From NCBI RefSeq assembly GCF_001189845.1, contig NZ_LFLZ01000005.1:124001-188000 (forward strand): a DNA stretch of 64,000 nucleotides. The letters run 5' to 3'. The notes under the pieces were generated by a model that made no database searches, had not been told where the DNA came from, and saw only the letters and a list, made by a program, of their open reading frames with translations. Position 1 is the stretch's first letter. Each line of letters starts with the position of its first letter. Both the position numbers and the translations under genes were made by a program. Shown here piece after piece: positions 7,548 through 16,573 of this stretch. This DNA comes from Bradyrhizobium tropiciagri (lineage in GTDB: Bacteria > Pseudomonadota > Alphaproteobacteria > Rhizobiales > Xanthobacteraceae).

Positions 7548-8045
7548 ATGAAGAGACGGCTTTATCCGGCCGTGCTGGAGCGCGGTCCGCGCGGCGCGTT
7601 CGGGGCATGGTTCCCGGATTTTCCCGGCTGCGTTGCCGGCGGCAAGTCGCAGGAAGAGGCGATCGAGCGTGCCGAGCATGCGCTGGCCCAGGCGGTGGAT
7701 GGCTGGGTCGAGCAGGGCCACGCGCTGCCGGAGCCGACGCCGATCGAGCGGATCGTGCCGCCGAAGGGCTCCGACGTCGCCGCCTTCTTCATGGTCGGCG
7801 TCGATCCGCCCGATCCGTCCGAGCGCGTCAATGTTTATCTGCCGAAAAGCCTGATCACGCGGATCGACAAGCGCGCCGCCGAGCTCGGCATGAGTCGTTC
7901 GAGCTTCTTCGGGTTTGCGAGCTCGCTCGCGCTCGAATGGCCGGGCGGCTATCCGCGCGGCGCCCCGATCGTGCCGCGCTCGAAGGTGCACAAGACCGGC
8001 GCGCTGCGCGCCGAGAAGCGGCCGGGCAAGAAGCCGGCGCGGTAG
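7548..8045 (+). CDS. HicB-family antitoxin-like protein without HicA
   Basis: The product is 165 aa, with GGAGG just upstream of the ATG. The N-terminal half is a HicB-like partial RNase H fold (YPAVLERGPRGAFGAWFPDF, then FPGCVAGGKSQEEAIERAEHAL). Residues near 92-125 form a ribbon-helix-helix DNA-binding segment (VNVYLPKSLITRIDKRAAEL), and the C-terminal tail is basic. HicB normally neutralises a HicA mRNA interferase of about 60 aa encoded next to it. There is no room for hicA upstream (76 bp) and only a repeat follows, so this is an orphan, probably acting as a transcription regulator. Confidence 0.8.
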   Translation: MKRRLYPAVLERGPRGAFGAWFPDFPGCVAGGKSQEEAIERAEHALAQAVDGWVEQGHALPEPTPIERIVPPKGSDVAAFFMVGVDPPDPSERVNVYLPKSLITRIDKRAAELGMSRSSFFGFASSLALEWPGGYPRGAPIVPRSKVHKTGALRAEKRPGKKPAR

Positions 8046-8078
8046 GGCGTCTGCCTCTCACGCTCCAACTCCATCTCC

Positions 8079-8182
8079 GTCACCCTGAGGAGGCCGCGCA
8101 GCGGCCGTCTCGAAGGGTCGACGGCCCGGCTGGTGGCCGTGCATCCTTCGAGACGCCCGCTGTGCGGGCTCCTCAGGATGAC
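8079..8182. repeat. Palindromic repeat, family A copy 3
   Basis: A compact, well-preserved copy. GTCACCCTGAGGAGGCCGCG pairs with the CTCCTCAGGATGAC end, and the centre GGTCGACGGCCCGGC faces GGTGGCCGTGCATCC. It lies between the HicB-like gene and the first MFS gene. Confidence 0.85.
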
Positions 8183-8338
8183 GGGGTTGATAAGGGCGCC
8201 TGTCTTTCCATCGCGTGCGGAGCGATCTCTCGTGCGCCTCCCGCATGGCCTTCGTCCGTTTGCGCCGGTTGATCGGCACGCACCCGCTCTCCATAGTGCG
8301 CGCGATTTGGAGGCTCCCGCCGGGGCTTCCATGCGGGA

Positions 8339-9589
8339 ATGCCGATGATCGACGTGACAGCTGCGGATGAGGCGAGCGACGACGCGCGGGCGCGCGGCAA
8401 TGTGTGGCGGCTTGCGGCGGCGCAGGCGCTGACCGGGGCCAATTCGGCCGTGATCTTCGCCACCGGCTCGATCGTCGGCGCGTCGCTGGCGCCCGATATC
8501 TCGCTCGCGACGGCGCCGCTCTCGATGTATGTGCTCGGGCTCGCCGCCGGCACGCTGCCGACCGGCGCGATCTCGCGCGCCTATGGACGGCGCGTCGCCT
8601 TCATCGTCGGCACCTTCTGCGGCACGCTGACCGGCGCGCTCGGCGCCTTCGCGATCCTGCACTCGTCGTTCTGGCTGTTCTGCGGCGCCACCTTCCTCGG
8701 CGGGCTCTACGGCGCCGTCGCGCAGTCCTATCGCTTTGCCGCGGCCGATGGCGCCAGCATCGCGTTCCGGCCCAAGGCGGTGTCGTGGGTGATGGCCGGC
8801 GGCGTGTTCGCCGGCGTGCTCGGGCCGCAGCTCGTGCAATGGACCATGGACATCTGGCCGCCCTATCTGTTCGCGTTCTCCTTCGTGATGCAGGCGCTGG
8901 TCGCGCTGGTGGCGATGGCGGTGCTCTCGGGCGTCGACGCGCCGAAGCCCGCGGCGGCGGATCTGCATGGCGGCCGTCCCCTGCTCGAGATCGCCAGGCA
9001 GCCGCGCTTTATCGCGGCGGCGCTGTGCGGCGTGATCGCCTATCCGATGATGAACCTGGTGATGACCTCGGCGCCGCTCGCCATGAAGATGTGCGGGCTC
9101 ACGGTCAGCGATTCCAATTTCGGCATCCAGTGGCACATCGTGGCGATGTATGGCCCGAGCTTCTTCACCGGCTCGCTGATCGCGCGGTTCGGCGCACCGC
9201 GCATCGTCGCGCTCGGGCTCGTGCTGGAGGCGGTGGCCGCGATGATCGGGCTGTCGGGCATCACGGCGCCGCACTTCTGGGCCACGCTGTTCGTGCTCGG
9301 CGTCGGCTGGAATTTTGCGTTCGTCGGCGCCTCCGCGCTGGTGCTGGAAACGCACCGGCCGCAGGAGCGCAACAAGGTGCAGGCGTTCAACGATTTCCTG
9401 GTGTTCGGCATGATGGCGATCGGCTCGTTCTCGTCGGGCCAGCTGCTCGCGCATTACGGCTGGAATGCCGTCAACTGGGTGGTGTTCCCGCCGGTGCTGC
9501 TCGGCCTTGCCGTGCTGTCGCTCGCGTCATTCGCCAAGCGGCGCGCGAAATTGCGCGCGGTGGAAGAAATCCCGGACCCAAGCATCTAG
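8339..9589 (+). CDS. MFS transporter (first of two)
   Basis: The product is 416 aa with about 12 predicted membrane segments and the MFS loop signature RAYGRRVAFIVG after helix 2. The ATG at 8345, two codons downstream, has better spacing from GCGGGA and may be the true start. The substrate cannot be named. Helices contain aromatic and small residues (SYRFAAADGASIAFRP after helix 4) typical of YnfM/drug-type or uncharacterised alphaproteobacterial MFS proteins. A second, unrelated MFS gene follows after a 169-bp gap. Confidence 0.82.
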   Translation: MPMIDVTAADEASDDARARGNVWRLAAAQALTGANSAVIFATGSIVGASLAPDISLATAPLSMYVLGLAAGTLPTGAISRAYGRRVAFIVGTFCGTLTGALGAFAILHSSFWLFCGATFLGGLYGAVAQSYRFAAADGASIAFRPKAVSWVMAGGVFAGVLGPQLVQWTMDIWPPYLFAFSFVMQALVALVAMAVLSGVDAPKPAAADLHGGRPLLEIARQPRFIAAALCGVIAYPMMNLVMTSAPLAMKMCGLTVSDSNFGIQWHIVAMYGPSFFTGSLIARFGAPRIVALGLVLEAVAAMIGLSGITAPHFWATLFVLGVGWNFAFVGASALVLETHRPQERNKVQAFNDFLVFGMMAIGSFSSGQLLAHYGWNAVNWVVFPPVLLGLAVLSLASFAKRRAKLRAVEEIPDPSI

Positions 9590-9633
9590 GCATGTTCCGG
9601 AAAAGTGTGTCGCGGTTTTCCGCAAGAACATGC
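9590..9633. repeat. Palindromic repeat, family E copy 1
   Basis: GCATGTTCCGGAAAAGTGTG leads to TTTTCCGCAAGAACATGC, with outer arms GCATGTT/AACATGC and inner GGAAAA/TTTTCC. A second copy lies at 38246-38294 between ybaB and recR. It begins right at the stop region of the first MFS gene and could serve as a transcript 3' hairpin. Confidence 0.8.
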
Positions 9634-9758
9634 CCAAAAGAGTCCTGCTGCCAATTGCTGACATTTCGATCGGCTTCGAAGTGACCGGCTTGCGCGGCTC
9701 CTTACATCGTGAGAACGGATTAATCCGGTCATGACGATGTCGGAAGCAAGAGCAAGAA

Positions 9759-10976
9759 ATGGACGCATCCTCACCCACGCGAACTGACGAATCCACGCTC
9801 GGTTACGAAGGTTGGCGCATCGTCGCCGTCTGCTTCCTGCTTGCGACCTTCGGCTGGGGACTGGGCTTCTATGGGCAGAGCGTCTATGTCGCCGAGCTGC
9901 ACAAGCTGCACGGCTGGCCGGCGTCGCTGATCTCGTCGGGCACCACCTTCTTCTATCTGTTCGGCGCCGCGCTGGTGGCCTTCGTCAGCGAGGCGATCAA
10001 GGCGTTCGGCGCGCGCCTCTGCCTGATCGCAGGCTGCTTCGCGATGGCGATCGCGGCGGTTGCGATCGGCGAGGTGCGCGCGCCGTGGCAGCTCTATCTC
10101 GCCGATGCGCTGCTGGCGTTCGGCTGGGCCGGCACCAGCCTCGGCATCATCACCAACACGCTCGGCCTCTGGTTCGACAAGAAGCGCGGCATGGCGATCA
10201 GCCTGGCGCTGAACGGCGCGAGCTTCGGCGGCATCGCCGGCGTGCCGCTACTGGTGGCGGGGATCGGCACGTTCGGCTTCTCCGGCGCGATGATCGCGGC
10301 GGCGGGGCTGCTGATCGTGGTGATGGTGCCGGTGATCATGCTCTTCGTCGGGCAGCCGCCGATGCATCTGCACGCGGTCACTTCAGCCGCGGCCGATGCG
10401 CCGTCGGCGACCCAGATCCGTGCGCGGGCGCTGCGCGACATCCGCTTCCTCTCGGTCTCGATCGCCTTCGCGCTGGTGCTGTTCGCCCAGGTCGGCTTCA
10501 TCGTGCACCTGATCGCGTATCTCGACCAGGTGATCGGCCGCGAGCGTGCGACGGTGGCGATGGCGCTGTTGACCGCGATGGCCGTGGTCGGCCGCGTCTC
10601 CTTTTCTTTCGTGATCGACCAGCTCAACCAGCGCCTTGCATCGGCGCTGTCCTTTGTCAGCCAGGCGATCGCGCTCGCTCTGATCATCAACGTACACAAC
10701 GATATCGTGCAGATCGCCGCCTGCGCGCTGTTCGGCTTCTCGGTCGGCAATCTGATCACGCTGCCGGCGCTGATCGTGCAGCGCGAATTCGACCCGCGCG
10801 CATTCGGCGTGCTGGTCAGCCTGATCACCGCGATCAACCAGATCACCTACGCGTTCGGTCCCGGTGTGATCGGGCTGCTGCACGATCTCTCCGGCAGCTA
10901 CACGCTGCCGTTCTACGGCTGCATCGGCCTCGAACTGATCGCGGCGGTGACGATCATGACGAAGGGAACGAAGTAG
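9759..10976 (+). CDS. MFS transporter (second of two)
   Basis: The product is 405 aa with about 12 membrane segments. After helix 4-5 it has LGLWFDKKRGMAISLALNG, a loop common in oxalate/formate-antiporter-like and monocarboxylate-type MFS proteins. It is not a close relative of the preceding MFS gene, so this is not a tandem duplication. No substrate can be assigned from the sequence. Confidence 0.82.
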   Translation: MDASSPTRTDESTLGYEGWRIVAVCFLLATFGWGLGFYGQSVYVAELHKLHGWPASLISSGTTFFYLFGAALVAFVSEAIKAFGARLCLIAGCFAMAIAAVAIGEVRAPWQLYLADALLAFGWAGTSLGIITNTLGLWFDKKRGMAISLALNGASFGGIAGVPLLVAGIGTFGFSGAMIAAAGLLIVVMVPVIMLFVGQPPMHLHAVTSAAADAPSATQIRARALRDIRFLSVSIAFALVLFAQVGFIVHLIAYLDQVIGRERATVAMALLTAMAVVGRVSFSFVIDQLNQRLASALSFVSQAIALALIINVHNDIVQIAACALFGFSVGNLITLPALIVQREFDPRAFGVLVSLITAINQITYAFGPGVIGLLHDLSGSYTLPFYGCIGLELIAAVTIMTKGTK

Positions 10977-10979
10977 CAA

Positions 10980-11066
10980 GTAGCCCGGATGAAGCGCAGC
11001 GAAATCCGGGAACGGTATTGCCTCGTGGAGTGAACCCCGGATTTCGCTCCGCTGCATCCGGGCTAC
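10980..11066. repeat. Palindromic repeat, family F
   Basis: A long hairpin starts GTAGCCCGGATGAAGCGCAG and ends with the complementary CCGCTGCATCCGGGCTAC; the central part pairs AAATCCGGG with CCCGGATTT. It lies 3 bp after the stop of the second MFS gene and before the convergent VOC gene, so it may also act as a bidirectional 3' hairpin. Confidence 0.85.
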
Positions 11067-11087
11067 GAAATTGTCCGGAACGCGGAA

Positions 11088-11582
11088 TTACGCCACCCGC
11101 TGCTTCAGCAATTCCTCCAGGTCCAGCCGACGCGTGAACATCGCAAGCTTGCCGTCGGCGCTGCGCGGCCACTCGGCTTCGGGCCGGTCCCAATAGAGCT
11201 CGACGCCGTTCTCGTCGGGATCGCGCAGGTACAGCGCCTGGCTGACGCCGTGGTCGCTGGCGCCATCGAGCTGGATGCCGGCCGACAGCACCCGATGCAG
11301 CGCATCGGCGAGCGCCGGGCGGCTCGGATAGAGAATGGCGGTGTGGAACAGGCCGGTGGTGCCGGGCGGCGGGGGACGGCCGCCCTTGCTCTCCCAGGTG
11401 TTGAGGCCGATGTGGTGGTGATAGCCGCCGGCGGAAATGAAGGCCGCATCCGTTCCCAGTCGCTGCTGCAGCTCGAAGCCGAGCACGCCGCAATAGAAGC
11501 CGAGCGCCCGCTCGAGATCGGCGACCTTGAGGTGGACATGCCCGATCCGCGTGCCCGCGACGATGGGAGGATTCTCTGGCAT
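11088..11582 (-). CDS. VOC-family (glyoxalase/dioxygenase-like) protein
   Basis: The product is 164 aa with a vicinal-oxygen-chelate fold. The first module is IGHVHLKVADLERALGFYCG, with a metal-ligand histidine, followed by GGYHHHIGLNTWES. The closing module carries YLRDPDENGVELYWDRP, with the ligand glutamate. The pattern resembles CatE/catechol-2,3-dioxygenase-like VOC proteins, but the reaction is not determined by the sequence. It stands alone between repeat F and the CMD-family gene. Confidence 0.82.
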   Translation of the reverse strand: MPENPPIVAGTRIGHVHLKVADLERALGFYCGVLGFELQQRLGTDAAFISAGGYHHHIGLNTWESKGGRPPPPGTTGLFHTAILYPSRPALADALHRVLSAGIQLDGASDHGVSQALYLRDPDENGVELYWDRPEAEWPRSADGKLAMFTRRLDLEELLKQRVA

Positions 11583-11719
11583 GACCGGGCTCCGTTGGCA
11601 TCAATGCCGTGCCATCAGGGGCAAGGCTTCTCCTCCTGATATAGTCCGGATTTGCCGGGGCCGGAGCGATCCATCCGGAAACGCAGCGTTTCCGGATGAT
11701 GCCACGGTCCGCCGGGGGT

Positions 11720-12265
11720 CTAGCAGAGCTCCGACAGCTCGCCGCCGGGCAGCTGGAACTCGAACGTGTTCAGCGTCATCGACACCATGGTGTAGTAGCC
11801 GCAGAGCCCGATCACCTCGACCAGGCCGCGCTGGCTCAGCACCTCGACCGCCTCGTCATACAGCCCCTTGGGCAGGCCGTGACCTTCGTGCAGCGCCCTG
11901 GCGACGTCGTAGATCACCCTGGCCTTGGGATCGTCGAAGGTCGGCGTCCGGCGCACGCGAATGTCCTCGATGATCTTCGGGTCGAGGCCGCCCTTCAGCG
12001 CGAGCCGCTTGTGGGCATACCATTCGTAATGTGCGGTCCAGTGCCGCGCGGTGACCAGGATCGCGATCTCCGACAGCTTTGGCGGAAAGATCGTGTCGAA
12101 GCGCAAGACCTCGCCGAGCCGGGTGGCATGCCGTGCCATCTCCGGGCTGTTCAGCCAGGCCATCATCGGCGCCGGTGGCGCGCCGCGCTTGCCGGCGATC
12201 GACTCGTCGTAGGTTTCTTTCTGGGCGGCGTTCATTTCGCTAGGCGAAAGCAGCTTCAGCCGCAT
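11720..12265 (-). CDS. Carboxymuconolactone decarboxylase-like (AhpD fold) protein
   Basis: The product is 181 aa from the ATG at 12265, preceded by AAGAGGAAA. The helical AhpD-type core reads LSEIAILVTARHWTAHYEWYAHKRLA, a common CMD-family block. The redox CxxC pair of true AhpD is absent, so a peroxidase role is unlikely. The frame stays open further upstream but that part overlaps the divergent acyl-CoA dehydrogenase leader and is not coding. A 168-bp divergent promoter region separates it from the dehydrogenase gene, which suggests joint control of a catabolic pathway. Confidence 0.78.
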   Translation of the reverse strand: MRLKLLSPSEMNAAQKETYDESIAGKRGAPPAPMMAWLNSPEMARHATRLGEVLRFDTIFPPKLSEIAILVTARHWTAHYEWYAHKRLALKGGLDPKIIEDIRVRRTPTFDDPKARVIYDVARALHEGHGLPKGLYDEAVEVLSQRGLVEVIGLCGYYTMVSMTLNTFEFQLPGGELSELC

Positions 12266-12433
12266 GTCCGTTTCCTCTTGTTTTTCAATCGTTACCCCAT
12301 CTCGGCGATACACCCGATCGCGCAAGCTGAGTAGCGACGCCAGAGCATGGCGCGGCCGCGAGGCATATTGAATTCGGCGGCTGCGTAGGTCTAAGGTCGA
12401 ATCCAATTCGTCGATATTGACTGGAAACGCACC

Positions 12434-13618
12434 ATGGCTGACCTCGAGAAATTCCGCGCAGAGACCCGCGCCTGGCTGGAGCAGAACTGCCCGGCCGAGA
12501 TGCGCAAACCGATGACCTCGGATGGCGACACCTTCTGGGGTGGCCGCAACGCGAAATTCTCGTCGGACGCGCAGCGGGTCTGGTTCGAGCGGATGCGCGA
12601 CAAGGGCTGGACCGTGCCGCATTGGCCGAAGGAATATGGCGGTGGCGGCCTCGACGGCGAGGAAGCCAAGATCCTGCGCCAGGAGATGGCGGCGATCGGC
12701 GCGCGTCAGCCGCTGACCTCGTTCGGCATCTCGATGCTCGGACCGGCGCTGCTGAAATACGGCACCGAGGAGCAGAAGAGGGAGCATCTGCCGAAGATCA
12801 CCGCGGGCCTGATCCGCTGGTGCCAGGGCTATTCCGAGCCGAACGCCGGCTCCGACCTCGCCTCGCTGCAGACCCGCGCGGTCGGCGACGGCGACGACTA
12901 CATCATCAACGGCCAGAAGATCTGGACCTCCTACGCCAACTACGCTGACTGGATCTTCTGCTTGGTCCGCACCGATCCGGCTGCGAAGAAGCACGACGGC
13001 ATCAGCTTCATCCTGTTCGATATGACCTCGAAGGGCGTATCGACCAAGCCGATCCTGCTGATCTCAGGCTATTCGCCGTTCTGCGAAACCTTCTTCGACA
13101 ATGTCCGGGTGCCGAAGTCGCATGTCGTCGGCACCGTCAATCGCGGCTGGGATGTCGCGAAGTACCTGTTGCAGCACGAGCGAGCGATGATCTCGGGCAT
13201 GGGCGAGCGCGGCGTCGGCCGTCCGCTTGGCCAGATCGCGGCCGACTCGGTCGGCGCGGATGCGCAAGGGCGGCTCGACGACGCGCAGCTACGCAGCCAG
13301 ATCGCGAACTTCGAGGTCGACGAGGCGGCGCTCGCCGCGGCCGCGGAGCGCGCGGTCGATCTCGCCAAGGCCGGGCAATCGCACCCGGCGTTCTCCTCGG
13401 CGATGAAATATTACGGCACCGAGCTCAACAAGCGCCGCTACGAGATCCTGATGTCGGCCGGCGGCATCGACGCGCTGGAATGGGAGAGCGACCGCTCCCG
13501 GGGCGGCGCCCGCCCGCGCGCCTGGCTGCGCACCAAGGCCAACTCGATCGAGGGCGGCACCTCGGAGGTGATGCTCGGCATCGTCGCCAAGCGCATCCTC
13601 GATCTGCCGGGGGCGTAG
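12434..13618 (+). CDS. Acyl-CoA dehydrogenase, catalytic subunit of a probable pair
   Basis: The product is 394 aa with the three ACAD domains. Visible landmarks are GWTVPHWPKEYGGGGLDG, the FAD-binding WCQGYSEPNAGSDLASL near residue 132-148, INGQKIWTSYA, and near the C-terminus SIEGGTSEVMLGIVAKRIL. The glutamate in IEGGTSE is at the position of the catalytic base of medium-chain ACADs. The next gene is a second ACAD lacking that glutamate, so the two probably form a heteromeric enzyme as in some actinobacterial FadE pairs. The substrate is unknown. Confidence 0.88.
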   Translation: MADLEKFRAETRAWLEQNCPAEMRKPMTSDGDTFWGGRNAKFSSDAQRVWFERMRDKGWTVPHWPKEYGGGGLDGEEAKILRQEMAAIGARQPLTSFGISMLGPALLKYGTEEQKREHLPKITAGLIRWCQGYSEPNAGSDLASLQTRAVGDGDDYIINGQKIWTSYANYADWIFCLVRTDPAAKKHDGISFILFDMTSKGVSTKPILLISGYSPFCETFFDNVRVPKSHVVGTVNRGWDVAKYLLQHERAMISGMGERGVGRPLGQIAADSVGADAQGRLDDAQLRSQIANFEVDEAALAAAAERAVDLAKAGQSHPAFSSAMKYYGTELNKRRYEILMSAGGIDALEWESDRSRGGARPRAWLRTKANSIEGGTSEVMLGIVAKRILDLPGA

Positions 13619-13624
13619 CTGCTG

Positions 13625-13727
13625 CCGTCGTTCCGGGGCATCGCGCCGCGGCGAACCCTGGAGCGCGGTTCCGCACCGTGAACCTCGAGATTCCGGGTTC
13701 GATGCTGTCGCATCGCCCCGGAATGAC
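13625..13727. repeat. Palindromic repeat, family H
   Basis: GTCGTTCCGGGGCATCGCG at the left pairs with the right end CATCGCCCCGGAATGAC, with inner imperfect pairing around GGAGCGCGGTTCCG. It sits in the 152-bp gap between the two acyl-CoA dehydrogenase genes, so it would be transcribed within their message. Confidence 0.75.
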
Positions 13728-13770
13728 GAACTCGGAAATTTTCTGCTTAGAACGTTAGATCGGATTCTCC

Positions 13771-14910
13771 ATGGCCCTCGTCCTCACCGAAGAACAATCC
13801 ATGCTGCGCGACAGTGCGCGCGGTCTCATCAGCGACAAGGCGCCGGTGGCGCATCTGCGCGGCCTGCGCGATGCCAAGGACACCACCGGCTTCTCGCGCG
13901 AGCTCTGGACAACCTTTGCCGAGATGGGCTTCTCCGGCCTGTTGGTGCCGGATCAGTTCGGCGGCAGCGGGCTCGGCTGCGTCGAGGCCGGCATCGTGAT
14001 GGAGGAGATCGGCCGCACCTTGATGCCGTCGCCGTTCCTTGCGACCTCGGTGCTCGCCGCATCGGCGCTGTCGCGCGGCGGCAGCGAAGCGCAGAAGGCG
14101 CAGCATCTGCCCAAGATCGCCGACGGCTCGCTGCTCGCAGCGCTCGCGATCGATGAGGGCGCCAAGCACCGTCCGCTGCAGACCAAATTGCAGGCGACGC
14201 GCGCCGGAAACGGCTTCAAGCTGTCCGGCGACAAGGCCTTCGTGGTCGATGGCCACACCGCAGATCTTCTGATAGTCGCGGCGCGTTCGGCGGGCAGCGC
14301 CGGTGACAAGAACGGGTTGACGCTGTTCCTGGTCGATCCCAAGGCCAAAGGCCTCGCGGTCGAGCGCACCGCGATGGTCGATTCGCACAATGCGGCGCGC
14401 ATCGTGTTCGACAATGTCGAGGTCAACGCCGACGGTGTGCTCGGTGAGGTCGATCAGGGCTTTGGGCTGCTCGAGGGCGTGCTCAATATCGGCCGCGGCG
14501 CGGTTGCATCCGAGATGGTCGGCCTCTCCGACGAGGTGTTCGGCCGCACCGTGACGTATCTCAAGGAGCGCAAGCAGTTCGGCAAGGCGATCGGCGAATT
14601 CCAGGCGCTGCAGCATCGTGCCGCCCAGCTCTACATCGATATCGAGATCACCCGCGCCGCCGTCCTGAAGGCACTGCAGGCGCTCGATACGGATGCCGAG
14701 AAGGCCGCCACCGCAGTCGCGGTGGCAAAAGCGCGCGCTGGCACCACTGCCACGCTCGCCGTGCAGGAGGGCGTGCAGATGCATGGCGGCATGGGCATGA
14801 CCGACCAGTTCGACATCGGCTTCTTCATGAAGCGCGCCCGCGTCTGCCAGGAACTGTTCGGCGACAGCAATTTCCACACCGACCAGCTGGCGAGCGGCAA
14901 GGGCTATTGA
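13771..14910 (+). CDS. Acyl-CoA dehydrogenase-like protein, probably non-catalytic partner
   Basis: The product is 379 aa with a complete ACAD fold: N-terminal helices (LTEEQSMLRDSARGLISDKA), middle beta domain (GFKLSGDKAFVVDGHTADLL) and C-terminal helices (LKERKQFGKAIGEFQALQHR, MHGGMGMTDQFDIGFFMKRA). At the end, where catalytic ACADs have a YEGTS-type motif, it reads QELFGDSNFHTDQ with no glutamate at that place. It is therefore best read as the structural beta subunit of a heteromer with the preceding protein; an alternative is an ACAD using a base elsewhere. Confidence 0.86.
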   Translation: MALVLTEEQSMLRDSARGLISDKAPVAHLRGLRDAKDTTGFSRELWTTFAEMGFSGLLVPDQFGGSGLGCVEAGIVMEEIGRTLMPSPFLATSVLAASALSRGGSEAQKAQHLPKIADGSLLAALAIDEGAKHRPLQTKLQATRAGNGFKLSGDKAFVVDGHTADLLIVAARSAGSAGDKNGLTLFLVDPKAKGLAVERTAMVDSHNAARIVFDNVEVNADGVLGEVDQGFGLLEGVLNIGRGAVASEMVGLSDEVFGRTVTYLKERKQFGKAIGEFQALQHRAAQLYIDIEITRAAVLKALQALDTDAEKAATAVAVAKARAGTTATLAVQEGVQMHGGMGMTDQFDIGFFMKRARVCQELFGDSNFHTDQLASGKGY

Positions 14911-14955
14911 GCCGACGCGTCAGCGCCGCGTAACGCTGTCGCCACGTAACGCGCT

Positions 14956-15508
14956 GTCATCGCCCGGCTCGACCGGGCGATCCAGTATTCCAGAGACGGT
15001 CGTGTGTAAGCCGAGAAGCCGCGGCGTACTGGATCACCTGCTTTCGCGCATGCGGGTGATGACAGCTGAGGATGTGGTGGCTTGAGTAGTCCGTCATTGC
15101 GAGCGAAGCGAAGCAATCCATTTCACCGCGTGTGCGGAGCGATGGATTGCTTCGTCGCTATCGCTCCTCGCAATGACGCCGGAGAAAGATAACCGGATCA
15201 GCGGCGCGTAGTGGATGCCGTCGCCGCACACCACACCGTCATCGCCCGGCTCGACCGGGCGATCCAGTATTCCAGAGACGGTCGTGTTTAAGCCGAGAAG
15301 CCGCGGCGTACTGGATCACCTGCTTTCGCGCATGCGGGTGATGACAGCGGGGGATGCGGCGGCTTGAGTAGTCCGTCATTGCGAGCGAAGCGAAGCAATC
15401 CATTTCACCGCGGGTGCGGAGCGATGGATTGCTTCGTCGCTATCGCTCCTCGCAATGACGCCGGAGAAAGATCACCGGATCGGCGGCGCGTACTGGACGC
15501 CGCCGGCG
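14956..15508. repeat. 282-bp tandem duplication with two C and two B repeats and an aapJ tail remnant
   Basis: The gene-free stretch 14911-15471 consists of two direct copies of a block offset by exactly 282 bp. Copy 1 has a family C repeat (14956-15063), a family B repeat (15093-15177) and a remnant of the 3' end of the aapJ-like gene (about 15188-15226). Copy 2 has C at 15238-15345, B at 15375-15459, then the real aapJ-like end from 15472. The repeats are nearly identical between copies, while the gene remnant shows about six changes in 35 bp and has lost the stop codon. A fainter similarity at about 14918-14945 may be a third remnant. Confidence 0.88.
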
Positions 15509-16509
15509 CTCCAGAGCTGGTTCATGCCGCGCGGGATCTTCAGCTTGGAATCGGCGCCGACATTGCGGTCGTAGACCTCGCCGTAATTGCCGACATGGCG
15601 GATGATGCGCACCGCCCAGTCCTTGGTCAGGCCGAGATCCTCGCCATAGGCGCCCTCGGTGCCGACCAGTCGCATCACTTCAGGCTTCTTGGACTTCAGC
15701 GCCTCGTCGATGTTCTTCGAGGTGATGCCGAGCTCTTCGGCATTGATCATGGCGTAGAGCGTCCACTTCACGATCATCATCCAGTCGTCGTCGCGCAAGC
15801 GCACCACCGGCGCCAGCGGCTCCTTGGAGATGATATCGGCCAGAATGGTGTGGTCGTTCGGCTTGGAGAGGTTGAGGCGCAGTGCATAGAGCTGCGAGGC
15901 GTCCGAGGTCAGGGTGTCGCACTGGCCTGAATCATAGGCCTTCACGACATCGTCCAGCTTGTCGAACTTCATCTCCGTGTACTTCATGTTGTTGGCACGG
16001 AAATAATCGGCGAGGTTGAGCTGCGTCGTGGTGTTGGCCTGCACGCAGACCTTGCTGCCGTTCAAATCGAGCGCGGAATCGATGTTCCGCGAGCGCGGGA
16101 TCATAAAGCCCTGGCCGTCATAATAGGCGACCGCCGGGAAATAGAGGTCGTAATTGGTTTCGCGCGACATGCTCCAGGTGGAGTTGCGCGAGAGGATGTC
16201 GACCTTGCGGTTCTGCAGCTCCTTGAAGCGCTCGCTGGCGTCGAGCGGAACGAACTTGGCCTTGGTCGGATCGTCGAAGATCGCCGAGGCGACCGCGCGG
16301 CAGAAGTCGACGTCGAAGCCGGTCCAGTTGCCCTTATCGTCGGGAATCGAGAAGCCCGGCAGGCCCTTGTTGACGCCGCACAGCACGTCGCCGCGGCGGA
16401 CGGTGCGCTTCAGCGTGCGGGTGTCGTAACGCTCATAGGTGATGGCGGCGGCCGCAACCAGCGCGGCGATCGCGAGCCCGATCGTCAGGCCGCCTCGAAA
16501 TGTACGCAT
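15472..16509 (-). CDS. Amino-acid ABC transporter substrate-binding protein (AapJ-like)
   Basis: The product is 345 aa with an N-terminal membrane/signal segment (GGLTIGLAIAALVAAAAITY) and a periplasmic binding protein family 3 body: RGDVLCGVNKGLPGFSIPDD, WTGFDVDFCRAVASAIFDD, KVCVQANTTTQLNLADYF, and the C-terminal GEVYDRNVG. These match the general L-amino-acid binding protein AapJ/BztA. No aapQMP permease or ATPase genes are adjacent, so this copy is an orphan receptor or works with components elsewhere. Its last 35 bp are duplicated downstream. Confidence 0.87.
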   Translation of the reverse strand: MRTFRGGLTIGLAIAALVAAAAITYERYDTRTLKRTVRRGDVLCGVNKGLPGFSIPDDKGNWTGFDVDFCRAVASAIFDDPTKAKFVPLDASERFKELQNRKVDILSRNSTWSMSRETNYDLYFPAVAYYDGQGFMIPRSRNIDSALDLNGSKVCVQANTTTQLNLADYFRANNMKYTEMKFDKLDDVVKAYDSGQCDTLTSDASQLYALRLNLSKPNDHTILADIISKEPLAPVVRLRDDDWMMIVKWTLYAMINAEELGITSKNIDEALKSKKPEVMRLVGTEGAYGEDLGLTKDWAVRIIRHVGNYGEVYDRNVGADSKLKIPRGMNQLWSAGGVQYAPPIR

Positions 16510-16573
16510 GGGTTCTCTCTCGCGAATGATCGGGGGAAAAGCAGGTCGGATATCGAAGGCGGGTGGGTCGAGA

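Noticed and set aside
10980..11066. Possible CRISPR-like or tandem repeat structures among the palindromes
   Set aside because: All repeats are single or paired hairpins; no regularly spaced direct repeats with unique spacers and no cas genes occur in the window.
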